Shown: positions 37,159-47,838 of the stretch, one piece after another
Numbering within the stretch: position 1 is the first letter of the stretch
How the letters are laid out: each line of letters opens with the position of its first letter
Source: Sphaerosporella brunnea
Taxonomy: Eukaryota > Ascomycota > Pezizomycetes > Pezizales > Pyronemataceae
DNA: 64,000 nt
Assembly (NCBI GenBank): GCA_008704415.1
Contig: VXIS01000068.1
Location: 1-64,000, forward strand
Reading direction: 5' to 3'
Translations under genes and position numbers: made by a program
Notes under the pieces: generated by a model
The model's input: the letters and a program-made list of their open reading frames with translations, nothing else
Told to the model about the DNA's origin: nothing
Database searches by the model: none

Positions 37159-37501
37159 GTTGCCTGGCGTCTTCTAAGAATTGGCAGTCGGGAGAGAAAG
37201 AGAACGCGTAGGGAATGAGCGATGTGGTGGTAGCCTTCAAGATTTGGGTGGGAGGTTTTGGATTTGGGAAGCGGATCACGTCTCGATGAAAGAAGTCGCG
37301 TTTGGTGGAAAGTGGATGTATAGTCAACACGTGCTTGGTTCCGGCTCGACACCATCAAGCAAGCAAGAACTTCGCCCCCAGCCATCTCCTCTCCAGAAGC
37401 CAAAGATGTGGCAGATTTCTTTGCACGATCGTGTAAAAATGAAAAATTTACAGACAGGACCGGTTTGTGGGCATTTTTGTCCAAACACCGATAGATAGGT
37501 A
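37159..37501. promoter_or_regulatory. rtt107 upstream region, split from the hydrolase promoter by a transposon
   Basis: These 343 bases separate the rtt107 start codon from the left end of the pogo-like element. The other part of the original divergent promoter is at 40204-40487. No specific site was recognised. Confidence 0.4.
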
Positions 37502-37560
37502 GAGGCGTGCAGACACCGATGGCGCCTACACACCGCTGGCGTTTTTTGCTGACTGAGCGC
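37502..37560. repeat. Left terminal inverted repeat of pogo-like transposon
   Basis: 59 bases are inverted relative to 40145-40203 with a single T/C difference. The repeat contains GGCGCC and CACACCGCTGGCGTTTTT blocks. Confidence 0.95.
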
Positions 37561-37688
37561 GGGTGCTGATGTAAACGCGACACATCTAAAATTTTGCTGT
37601 CGAGCGGCGACTCAACATTCAATCAACGCCGTGCCACCCCCCCCGACGTGAGCTGTGAACAGCGACAAAACATCGAAAAAAATAAATC

Positions 37689-39971
37689 ATGGTCTTCTAC
37701 ACTAGCGAAACCACACCGAGCCCAGATCCCCAGGCTGTACCCACCGTCAACATGCTTGATGCTGACTTCCCGGCCATTGAGCTTGAGCAGAACCGCAACT
37801 ATTCAAAGAGTGAACGATTGCGCTTGGCCATTGCACAATATTTTACCGAAAAAGATGGTGGAATTCAAAAGCCAAACAAGAAAAGAATTGCCCTCACTTT
37901 TGAAGTAGCCGAGTCAACCCTGCGTCGCCATTTAAAGAACCCTACCGCGCGAACGCTGGCCGAACACAATATTAAACAACAGTACTTAACGCCGGAGGAG
38001 GAAGACGAACTGGCGGATCGTGCTATTTTTATGGATTGCTGGAATATCGCACCAACCCAAGAACAATTCTACGACCTGGTAGAAGTAGTTTTAAAAGCTA
38101 AGGCTCATGATGAAGGGAGGACGGCGGTGCATATCCGCAAGGGCGAAACGTGGAAAAATATGGACCAGGATAAGGTCCGTATCATTCCAAGCCGTGATTG
38201 GATTCGAAAGTTTATTGCGCGTAATCCAAAAGCCCGTTATTGCTTCGTCTCGCGTTTAAAAAAGAATCGGTCCAATGCGGAAGATTGGAACGTGATTGAT
38301 GATTTTTTCAGTCAAGTATGCCCTCCAAGCCACAAAAGCTCTGAACAACTTGCTAAAAGGTAGTTATCAAAGTACGAAAATATTTTAAAGGAGTACGATA
38401 TTGTTCTCCAAAATATTTACAACCTCGACGAAAAAGGCTTCCTATTTGGGGTGGGCAAAAATCGAAAGCGGATTATTGGCTCCTGTCGATCAAACCCCGC
38501 ATTTAAAGAAGACGGCAACCGAACCTCATGCTCTGTCATCGAAACTATGGCTGCAGATGGGGAAATGGTTTTAACGCCTGCCATAATTTTTAAAGGAGCA
38601 CAATTTACCGCAAATTGGTTCCGTACCAAAAAATTAGAAAATTATTGGTATGGTTACTCACCCAACGGCTACAACGATTCCGTTATTAGCCTGGATTATT
38701 TGGAGAATATCTTCGAGCCGGAGACTGCACAACGTGCTAATGGTGCATGGAGGCTCTTAATTTTTGATGGCTTTGACAGCCACAAAGATACAATGGTCGT
38801 GGATTTCTGCTGGAAACATAAGATCATTCCATTTTGCCTACCTCCGCATACCTCCCACAAGTTACAACCGCTTGATGTGGGTGTGTTCTCGGCGTTAGAC
38901 TCAGCCTACAAGAACATCGTCAACAACACCCGAATTGCTATCGACCCCGACCTATTCCCCAATATTCTGTTCCACGCTCGACGCCAAGCATTTACAAAAA
39001 AGAACATTCTCAATGGCTTCCGTCGCTCAGGACTATGGCCCATCGATGCACAAAGCATTTTAGTGGAGTGCAAGCCCCTCCCCGAACCGGAGCTGTCTGC
39101 ACCAAGTTTCGCGCAACGATCATCCTCGCCATTGAAGACACCACCACCGTCAACAAACACCCAGCTTGTACTGTACAAGCCTCGGGTACCTACAACACAG
39201 CATGAAATGCAAGACCTTTATGAAGCGGCAATGAGTACCTTTGTTTCCTCGGACCCCATTGCACAAAAACAGCGCGTCCTATTTGAAGCCTATCACGAAA
39301 CCAGCCTTCGAGCCATGGCTCATTCACAAATGGCTGACTCTGGTATGTTTCCATTTAATTTGTAGAGTACAAGCTAATACAGTTCAGGGGAGCAAGCCAT
39401 GCGAAAACACTGCGCAGAATTAGAGCAGCGCGGGAAATCTGATAAGCGCAAGCTTAATCCTAATATTCTACCAGGCGAAGAGCATCGAGGCGGTGTTTTG
39501 AGAGAAGAAAACATCTTAGTCAACACCAAGAACAAAAGAGATGAGGAAGCTCAGGCTAAAGCTCAGGCTAAAGTTACAGGTGCTGCGGTCAAGCCTGAAG
39601 CTAGCACAGTGATGCGGGGAGCTGGAACAGGGCGTGGACGAGGAGGCGGAAAAGCACGCGGACAGAAAGGTGGCCGAGGGCGTGGAAGGGGAGGTGGGAG
39701 GGGTGGTGGAAGTGGGGCTCAAGGTGGAGGTACAGATGTGGGACAAGCACAGAGCGTCCCAGAGGGACAAGGCGGAGCGGCGGACGTGGGGCGGGGCGCG
39801 GCGACGGACGTGGGGCGGGGTGCAGCGACGGACGGCGGGGCGATGGACGTGGGACGGAGCGGAGCGGCGGAAATATGGGCAGGCGAAGCAGCGAACATGG
39901 AGCCGGTCGGTGGGATGGGGACGGAGCCCGCCAATAAGCGGCGCAAGACCAAAGCCGCCTCCTATAATTGA
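37689..39971 (+). CDS. Pogo/Fot-type transposase with Arg/Gly-rich C-terminal tail
   Basis: Cut-and-paste transposase of the surrounding element. Exons are 37689-38315, 38364-39342 and 39388-39971, giving 729 aa. Intron 1 (48 bases, GTATGC...GGTAG) is phase 0 and removes the only internal TAG. Intron 2 (45 bases, GTATGT...TTCAG) has the branch-like GCTAATAC. The N-terminus has a psq-type helix-turn-helix (RLRLAIAQYFTEKDGGIQ, then VAESTLRRHL), followed by a CENP-B-like HTH region (LTPEEEDELADRAIF). The DDD catalytic core shows Asp in NIYNLDEKGF, Asp in IFDGFDSHKD and Asp in LQPLDVGVFSAL. The last 190 residues are unusual: a charged stretch, then RGRGGG/GGRGRGR repeats, GAATDVGRG-like repeats and a basic KRRKTKAA end, probably a nuclear localisation signal. 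No inactivating change is seen. Confidence 0.93.
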
Positions 39972-40144
39972 TTTGACTTAACAGTTTCTACTTCCTTTGT
40001 CAGCACATCATGTCTATAGGGTGCTGGACAGAGAGTTTGGTACGCAGTCTGTTTCTTTCTCGAGTTCTCTTTTTTTTTTTTGCTTTGCCGCGGTGAATAT
40101 GTAGCAGCTTCGGAGTGAATATGAGTTGCTGCGTTTGGTGGGGT

Positions 40145-40203
40145 GCGCTCAGTCAGCGAAAAACGCCAGCGGTGTGTAGGCGCCATCGGTGTCTGCACGC
40201 CTC
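40145..40203. repeat. Right terminal inverted repeat of pogo-like transposon
   Basis: Inverted partner of 37502-37560, followed by TA at 40204-40205. Confidence 0.95.
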
Positions 40204-40487
40204 TACTCGTAGAATAGCATATTATACTATGACTGCACACCAGCCACTTGTCACGATCAGTTCCACAGCCGAGATGCGATGGTCGATGCCACGCCTCGGC
40301 CCGAACTTCATGCACCACACCCCCTGTGTTCCCCAACTCCAGAAGCAAGCAATCACGAAGGCAGACGAACCAATCCTCATCGATGATCCACCCCCCCCTC
40401 TTCCGGGTTTTTGGGAAATAGATAAAGCAGCATGGCTTCCATACTCTCCCTCGCCGAGCACTACCACCACCACCACTACCACCGTCG

Positions 40488-41631
40488 ATGTCTCCATTCA
40501 CGGTCACCACGCACACGATCAGCGCCTCCCACTTCCGCGAGAACGCACGGGGCCTGAACAACGCCTACCACGATGTGCCAAACCTAAAGCTAGTCGTAAA
40601 CCGCTACGTGCCCAAAAACCGCGTCGCGCAGCCAGGAGACGTGAGCATAATCTTCGCGCACGCGAACGGCTTCCACAAGGAGCTATACGAAGCCTTTTTC
40701 GCCGACCTGCTCGTGCGGTACCCCAATATCCGCGGCATCTGGGCTCCCGATGCCGCCCACCAAGGCGCCTCCGGAATCCTCAACGAGCCCTTCCTCGGCG
40801 ATCAACCGTGCTGGACCGATTTCGCGCGGGACATAGTGCACCTGATCAACGTATTCGCCTCCGAACTCCCGCCGCCGTTGGTCGGCGTGGGCCACAGTTT
40901 CGGCGGGCACGCCATAGTCCGCGCAAGCCTGACAAACCCGAGTCTCTTCGCCGCGATGGTGCTGATCGACCCCGTAATCGAAGAATGGGCCGGACACGGC
41001 CTCGTCCCCGCAAAAGCCTCCTCGAAGCGTCAAGACTGCTGGCCGAGCCGTCAGGACGCAGAAAAATACTTCCGTAGCCGAACCTTCTACAAGCAGTGGG
41101 ATCCGAGGTGTTTGGAGGCGCACTTGAAACATGGTCTTCGTGATCTCCCCACGTTGGCCTACCCCGACAAAGCTGGCGTTACCCTGACCACGTCGAAGTT
41201 CCAGGAGGTGTGCACATTTCTCCTGTGCGAGGGGGAGGAAAGGGTTGGGAACCATGTTGCGCCGGCAGATACGTTCCGTAAGCTGAAGGAGTTGACACGG
41301 CCGGTGTTGTATATCGTCGGCGGCGATTCACCGGTATCTCCCGAGTGGGTCAACAAGCGGAAGTTGGAAAACACCCCGAACGCAGAGATGGTGTCCGTTC
41401 CTGACGTGGGGCACTTGATACCGATGGAGAAGCCGGCCGAGACTGGTGGGTTCCTAAAATATGATGAAGCGACGGACTGAAATGCTGACACTGGCGGTTG
41501 AAGCGGAAATTGCCGCAAGGTACATCCACAAACAGATCACTGCCTGGAACGCCGCCGCAGAGGAGGACCAACGAACTCCACGACAAAAGGCTTTTACGCC
41601 AGCATTCCTGAAGGCAATAGCGAAGCTATGA
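40488..41631 (+). CDS. Alpha/beta hydrolase, probably peroxisomal (Lpx1-like), C-terminal AKL
   Basis: A serine hydrolase of unknown substrate. Exons are 40488-41445 and 41504-41631, giving 361 aa. The fold is shown by SIIFAHANGFHKE (oxyanion side), the nucleophile elbow GVGHSFGGH with Ser137, Asp280 in VGGDSPVSPEW and His309 in VPDVGHLIPMEKP. The intron (GTGGGT...GAAG, with branch-like GCTGAC) joins KPAET to AEIAARYIHKQ. The spliced protein ends in AIAKL, whose AKL tripeptide matches the peroxisomal PTS1 consensus. If the intron is kept, the frame stops at 41480 (ending KYDEATD) and the signal is lost. Related fungal proteins include peroxisomal lipase Lpx1 and hydrolases of secondary-metabolite clusters. 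No such cluster genes are nearby, so a housekeeping peroxisomal role is preferred. Confidence 0.85.
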
Positions 41632-41715
41632 GGATTTGTGTTACAGATTCAAGCTCTGAAGTACAGTACATAGATTATACAACGCGTAGATGTAAGAAAA
41701 ATCAAAGTCTAACTT

Positions 41716-44299
41716 CTAGCTACGTCCGGCGGCAGCGATGTACCGGTTTATGGTGTCGAGCGCTGTCTGAATCTTCATTCCCACCCGCGTGTCAAGCTCG
41801 TACGTTCCCCAGTTGGCTGCCTTGGTCAACCATCGCTTGATCTCCTCGTTGTGCTCTCCCGGCCCATGTTCTTTCCACAGGGCCACCGCCATTTCGTAAT
41901 GCGCCGTGGGTACTAATGATAGTCAGAATTGAAAGCCTCGCTAATACTCAGGGCAAACGTACCCATCCATTCGTCGTAGGGGGCGCCCTTAGGCAAAGCT
42001 GTTTGAATCACCTGGTTGAGCAGCTCTTTAGTTTTATCGAGCTGTCCCAGTCGTCTGTAGACTACGCTCTCGAGGAATAGCTGGATAGCACGTTCATCCA
42101 CGTCCATATCCTCATCCTTGCCGTATTGGATCGCTCTCAAAGAGGCATCCACTTGCGCAGCATCCATCCGCTTGTAACCGTCTATGGTGACATGTAAGCA
42201 TGGCAATTTTTAATTGATTGATTGCGGAAGATCATACTCCAGATGTAAATCATCTCCTCCATGGGGGAAACACCCACCCCATCCACTAGCCGCTTGTTCG
42301 ACGCAGCCGCACGGACTTGCCATTTCTTGATCTTACGGTCTGCGAAAAGCTCCAGTGGAAGTCCCTGGGCCATGAATCGCTTCTTGCCCATGAACATAGG
42401 AACCTTCAAAATGAGTTCCTCGGCTCGTTTAGCATACACTTTCTAGGTATCAAGTCAGAACATGACATGCCATTCGAATAGAAAATCCTCGCCTCTCTTT
42501 CGGCGTCCACCCCTTTAGCTCCCCGGTATAGCTCAATGTAGCAGGCAGCAGCAAAGTAATGGTATAGGCCATGCGACCATTTGTTGAGGGTGGTGAGCTG
42601 TCGGAAGAAGTCAGAAATCGGCCCATGTTAAATTTACGTGGACATGCCTTGATGAAGTCACTTGCAACCTGTTCATATCGGTGCAAAAACATCGAGTTGC
42701 TGAATTTCGTAAACATCTGCAAGGATAACAAATGGATGGGAAGGCCTACATGGATTTTTCGAACAGCATCAGTGCAGCGACCTGTCTCATTTCGGTTTCG
42801 ATTGGCTGAGACAGCATGTCCACTGCCTGTTCAATTCGGCCGTCGACAGCTTCCATCCGGGCCTCTTCCAACTTCCAGAGTGCACTGTTAGGATATTTCA
42901 AACGGGCTCTAGTAAGCACAGAATGACAGCGTAGCTTGGGATAACCGCCGTCCTGGTTGTCTGGAGCGAGAATGTCGCAAAACTGCAGACCATTACCATA
43001 GTACTGCAGAATCGCAAGCGTTGCTATTGCGCCGTGGACATTGTCACCCTCCGCCGCTTCCCAGAGCATTGCAAGGCCCCGTTGTCTGTCTGCCACCACG
43101 AATCAACTGCACGTCCCACCCGGATGGGTACCTGCGATCTGCGCCTACCACCGCGAAAACCCACAATACTCATCACACGCCCTAAACTAGGAGGAACCAT
43201 GCCTAGCAGCAGCAACATCAAACCAAAACAGAGAGAACACCCCGTCTTGACGAACACCTCCACCTCGTCTCTAGCCATCCTGGATTTCGTTCTGGCAATC
43301 GAGGCTTGTGAAAGTCGCCGCGAAAGGCCTTCAAGTGACAGATCGAGGACCGAGGAGCGGCCGCTCATTTTTGCGCCTTTAGTCGACGACTTTGAAGAGC
43401 TTGTCGGGACATGCGACTTGGCTGTGGCTACGGAACGGACGCTCTGGTGGCTGCTACCCACTGGACTACCGCTCGCAGTTTCCGCCTCCTTCATCGTGCT
43501 GACGACGTTGTAGATACCCTCCAGCGTCTTGTACGCGGTTCGCATCCTGTAAAACGCCTTCAAGGTCTCGGCGACGGATTCCGAGAGCAGTCCAACTACC
43601 TAACAAGCATCAGATCCCAGTTCTTTTCACTTCACATGGCGTTGTGGTCACGACAGCTGTATTACCGCAGACATGAGCTGAGCTTCAGCATGGCACAGCG
43701 CAAACTCCGTTCCTGGTGGGAGCTGCCCCGTTTGATGGTTCTCTTTGATTGCTCGCTTTCGATCCCGCTCGGCCGACGCTTCGGCATCCGCCAGACGGTC
43801 AGAAGCTGTATTCTATATCAGACATTGCTCGTTGTTGGTTTGGGGGGTCCGTTGGCAGGCAAATAACAACCTTGTTTCATTATGTCCGCCTCGAATCCTA
43901 AGCTGGCGCCCAAAAATGAGACTACTCCGCTGGCCAACTGCGACCGTCAACCTGTTGTTCCAGAGGCTTCGGATGTTCGGGCAGTGTGGGCACCTTGTGG
44001 AAGCTCGAGCTGCCGCCCTCGAGGGCGTTTTCCGCATCACCGACGGCATCGTTCATGAGCATGTCCATCGATAGTCTGGGTCAATACTAGTTGTCCGTCA
44101 TTGCAGTGAAAGTGCAGTTGCCAACCTTTCAATGCTTCGTTCACTGGAGACGAACGTCAGTGCCGATCAACCGCAACATTGGAGAGCGGGAACAGAGTTG
44201 GGTGATGGGGAACACACAGGCATACGGCTCATCGAGGGCGCTGAGCGACTGGCTCGAACCGGAATGCTGGAAGCCACCCCAACCCAGAGCTCTGAGCAT
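41716..44299 (-). CDS. IML2: Inclusion body clearance protein Iml2 (TTC39 family)
   Basis: In yeast Iml2 helps lipid droplets clear protein inclusions; TTC39 proteins contain TPR-like helices. Twelve exons (on -) are 44299-44226, 44143-44126, 44075-43994, 43937-43871, 43805-43666, 43599-43149, 43089-42750, 42699-42648, 42597-42493, 42442-42238, 42181-41963 and 41912-41716, giving 649 aa. Family blocks include EGGSSSFHK, VVSFLGASLGFEADIMKQ, DRLADAEASAERDRKRA, GDRQRGLAMLWEAAEGDNVH, AAALMLFEK-like VAALMLFEKS, WSHGLYHYFAAACYIELYR and AEELILKVPMFMGKKRFM. A hydrophobic stretch (CFGLMLLLLGMV) lies near 250. Introns 8 and 9 appear to be GC-AG. The two small 5' exons are the weakest part; an alternative start is the ATG at 44068. 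Confidence 0.85.
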
Positions 44300-45113
44300 T
44301 GTCGCCTGGTATTTCTCAAGAGCGGGGGACGGGGAATCAGGTGGGCGTAGAGGTGTATATTTCTATGGAAGGGAGGTCTGATTGATACAGGTAGAGCGAT
44401 GGGGAGGGTAGAGACGCGTTTGGGGCGGGGGGCGGGGGGCGGGGGGCGTGGTGTTTATTATTTATTATTTATGGGTCGGGCGTGGGGCCGTGGGAGACAC
44501 ACGAAGAAGGAGTTAAACTAGCGGCCGAGTTCCCGTGTTGCTGCTGTGGATGATGATCTTATACAGTAGACCGGGGAATTTGGCAGGAACTTCCGGGCTT
44601 CGTTCAAGCAGGCTTTGAAAGCACAGCGCCGACGGCGGTTGATGCGTCCTCTGATGGAACCAGATGTTCGTGATAATGTAGGTAGCGGCGCGGAATGAAT
44701 GGCTGCCTAGGTACTTACATACATCATACGTTGATTGATTAACTGATTCTTCTTCTTCTTCAGCCCCGAGGGGAAGAAAAAGAAACCAAGAGCAGCAGAT
44801 CGTTCGCTTCCCCGCCGGTGTTAAACGTTGCAACTTATACCGGCGGTCCGAAGAAACGCTACAAGAAGAAGGTGGAGCAGAGCACGGAACAGCGTCCATT
44901 GGTAACACAAAATCTATCGAGAACAACGCTTCCACTTTCCCTCACCATACCATAACACCCGCTAGCAGCACTCAAATCCACCACTCAATCATGTAATTAA
45001 TTTTATGTACCACAGCCACAACCCCCCCCCCCCCCCCCCAAAAAAAAAAAAAAAAAAAAAAGGAAAGAAAAAAATCATCATCTTGTGTTTTGGCTGGTTA
45101 AATTGATGGTTGA
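44300..45113. other. Intergenic region iml2 / pol4
   Basis: This includes the iml2 upstream region and the pol4 3' flank. G-rich repeats (GGGGCGGGGGGCG near 44420), TTTATTA repeats (near 44455) and a long homopolymer tract (45022-45061) are present. Frames here have no recognisable content. Confidence 0.5.
45022..45061. repeat. C-tract followed by A-tract (homopolymers)
   Basis: About 18 C residues are directly followed by about 22 A residues, in the 3' flank of pol4. The lengths may be inaccurate or variable. Confidence 0.9.
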
Positions 45114-47838
45114 TCAGCAGTTGCGATCTGAAGGTGGCCGGTAGGGAACGCCCAAAATCTTGAATATTCTCTGTGAACTTCCGGTCAGCCAGTGGAACTT
45201 CAAAAATAGAATCATTTCCACGAACCTTTTCATCTTCACCCTCTACCAGAGTTCCTTCCGTGATCTTCTGTCGCTGGGGGCCTCGTATTACATCTTTGTA
45301 TAATCCGCGTTGATTGAGGCGATATCCCTGTGTGAACATAAAATGCGTCAGTGCCGCTTTACACAAACTTTGAAGCCAGGCGTTTGAACGAACCTTCTTC
45401 GACGCGAGCAATCTCATCGACCTGTTGAATATATCGTTGCCCGTCTACAAATGTTAGCATAAATCAGTTGCTGCATCTGGAATGCTCTGGCACTCACGAA
45501 ATACAACAGAGCGGCACCTCGTTCTGCCCACGGAACAATCAAGAAGTCTAGGAATGTGTTAGGGACCATGAATACACCAACGCACAAAAAGTCTTACCTA
45601 TTCGCCTCCATGGTAATTCAGGGGACAACTGTGACGCTCCATGCCACTAGAAACGTCAGTGCCTCTGTCGTGGGTGGTATTCGGTGATTCTCACCTTAGA
45701 GCCATCGTCGTGACCCCGCGGTATAGCCACTAACATTCATCAGTATTGTCAAAATGGTTTCATAAATGTGACATACAGCCGCATTTTAAGAATCCCATGG
45801 CAGTTAGCTTAGTAGTGAGTGTATCAAGGACGCCTGAACGAATCGTGAGCACGAATTTCGATGGTGGTGATTGCAGGTTCCGAACCTCTCATCTCGCGGT
45901 TTCCAGCATCTTCTTTTGTGATCATGACATCTATATCGCCACAATCCTTGGCTCCCTAGACGCGGTCAGTGATAGTGGAAATATCAGGTGGCATGAGAGA
46001 CATACTCTGCGATAGCTGCCCATAATCTCAAGCTTCAACTCGCCATCAATCTCCAGCGCGGCCTTGATCACCAGCTCTCCATGATGACGAACTTCTTCTC
46101 GTGGTATTCTCTGAGCGAAGTCCGCGTGGCGCTCGACACCGATGCGTTGGGAAGCGCTCAGCTTTTCTTTATCCAAAAGATCTTGTAAGGTGGTGTGTCC
46201 CTTTGCAACCCACTGCTGCGCATGTTTGAGACCAGCACCATAGACACCGAGAAAAAGCTTCAAGGCAGCATCGCCAGGCTCATCTCTTGCATATTCTAAG
46301 CGTCTCAGTGAATCGGTTTGCACGATCTCCTCAATCTTGTCCGCGAGGCGCTCTCCAATATTTGGTAATTTCCTGGCTTCCGAGGCAAACCAAATTTTCT
46401 TGGTTTGCTTTCGAAGAGTTGCGACAGCTTTGCGATAGCTCATCGAACGCCATTCATCACGCACCCTGGCGTAGTAGTCTCCCATCTCGGAAAGAATCTC
46501 AATGGTGCGCTGGTTGGGGTTGTTCTTGGTCGTACCATCATTCTTGTTCATACACTGGAATCCGAATGTTTGATCTTTTCTTAGACGTGGAGCTTTTTTG
46601 CGTGGGCTGGCTATTCTTGATTCGTCGCTATCAGAATCCACATTAAGCTCTTTCGATGACGAGGATTCATAATGATCGTCCAAAAAGGGTAGCTTCTTTG
46701 CTTCGAGTATAGCAGCCTGAAGTTCGTTTCCGGTATCCTTACTGCTGTCACTGTAACTATGCTCCATTAGCATCGAGTGTGTACAGGAGATCATTTGGAA
46801 TATTTCAGTACCTTCTAGGAGGCGTCTCTTTGATGAAGTTGGCTGTCGACTGAGGAAGTGACAGTGGTGGAGGGCTTGCTGGAGCTGTTGGCGTCCTAGG
46901 AACATCGTACATGAACTGCTTATGATCGACAAGCCGGCGATACTTGATGCAGTCACTTGGATAGATATCGAGTACGACGATTATGTGGTCGGGCACAGAA
47001 CTAGTTTTCAAATCCTTGAGAACCTCGGCATAGTCCAAATTCCAGCTGCTATCCACCAAGATGTGGGTAACCCAGTTGGGGTCCCATTCTTTGAGAATGC
47101 AGGCCCCATGTTCGTGAAAGCTCTCCATCGCCCGAAGGCGTACAGGGTTCTTCACACTATTCGGGATGAAGTCTGGTAAAGCGGATGTTAGTAGTTAAAT
47201 TAGTGAGCGATGCCATGGGCCTTACAGAAATGGTAGCCATCAAACAAATCGGACCTTTCAATCAGGCCCCTTGAAACCACAGCTTTTTTCTTGCTTTTTG
47301 GGGTCCTCTTGAGCTTTTCCTCAAGAAGATTCCAACATAGATGTGCTGGTGGCTTTGGCTTCGTAGCCACTTCTTCAAATTTAGGACCAGGGGTCTTAAC
47401 CATCCCAACCTCGTGGTCGATGGGTTTTACTTTCTCGGTAACTTTCGGCATTGGATCTGTTTTATGAACCTTTATATTGGTAGCCTTTGTTGGAGTTGAT
47501 GAAGTGAACCTTAGATCTTTCCGGATATCTCTTGAAATAGTATTCCTCGTTTCTCCAGTAGGCCAGTCAGTTGACATGGTTGAAGCTGTTTTGGGCGCAT
47601 TTATATTTTTCCCCTCGGCGTCAGAAAGAGCAAGACGGGCAGTCTTTGGTGGTTCGGTTTCTTTCATTGTTGCTGAATCCGGTTGAGGTGGTGCAGCTTT
47701 AGGTTTTCTAGCGAGTGATGGTATCGTGAATAGATTAACATCATTCTCATCTTCGCTTTCCGTGTTATCGAGGGCATATAGATCATCGAAAAAAGCTTTA
47801 TTCAAATAGTTGGGTTTGGCGTCCAGCCCATTCGTCAT
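45114..47838 (-). CDS. POL4: Family X DNA polymerase (Pol4/Pol lambda type) with BRCT domain
   Basis: A gap-filling polymerase of non-homologous end joining and base excision repair. Exons (on -) are 47838-47226, 47172-46812, 46750-46006, 45955-45886, 45833-45777, 45729-45695, 45646-45598, 45547-45498, 45444-45394, 45327-45226 and 45170-45114, giving 729 aa. A disordered N-terminus precedes a BRCT domain (about 205-290, VTHILVDSSWNLDYAEVL). A Ser/Asp-rich linker follows, then the helix-hairpin-helix LPNIGERLADKIEEI. The Pol X catalytic centre is GSYRRGAKDCGDIDVMIT, with Asp580 and Asp582; the third Asp is Asp644 in WRRIDFLIVP. Next come GNDIFNRSMRLLASKKGYRL and NQRGLYKDVIRG. The last intron (45171-45225) must be removed to give the canonical end RIFKILGVPYRPPSDRNC. 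Otherwise the frame runs on into the homopolymer tract. Confidence 0.92.

Larger units (their letters stand above)
37502..40203 (+). mobile_element. Complete pogo/Fot-like DNA transposon, 59-bp TIRs, TA target site
   Basis: Ends 37502-37560 and 40145-40203 are inverted copies over 59 bases with one mismatch (GAGGCGTGCAGACACCGATG...). TA lies outside both ends (37500-37501, 40204-40205). The 2702-bp element contains one open, spliced transposase gene. Near-identical TIRs point to a recent insertion. It lies between the divergent genes rtt107 and the alpha/beta hydrolase. Confidence 0.95.

Noticed and set aside
38361..38363. TAG inside the pogo transposase read as an inactivating stop
   Set aside because: It is the last three bases of a 48-base phase-0 intron with good splice ends; removing it joins the HTH part to NIYNLDEKGF without loss of frame.
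40488..41631. Secondary-metabolite cluster around the alpha/beta hydrolase
   Set aside because: Some family members belong to metabolite clusters, but neighbours here are housekeeping genes (rtt107, iml2) with no synthase, P450 or transporter.
44513..44935. 140-codon frame (-) between iml2 and pol4
   Set aside because: No domain, mixed low-complexity composition and no conserved start context; treated as chance.
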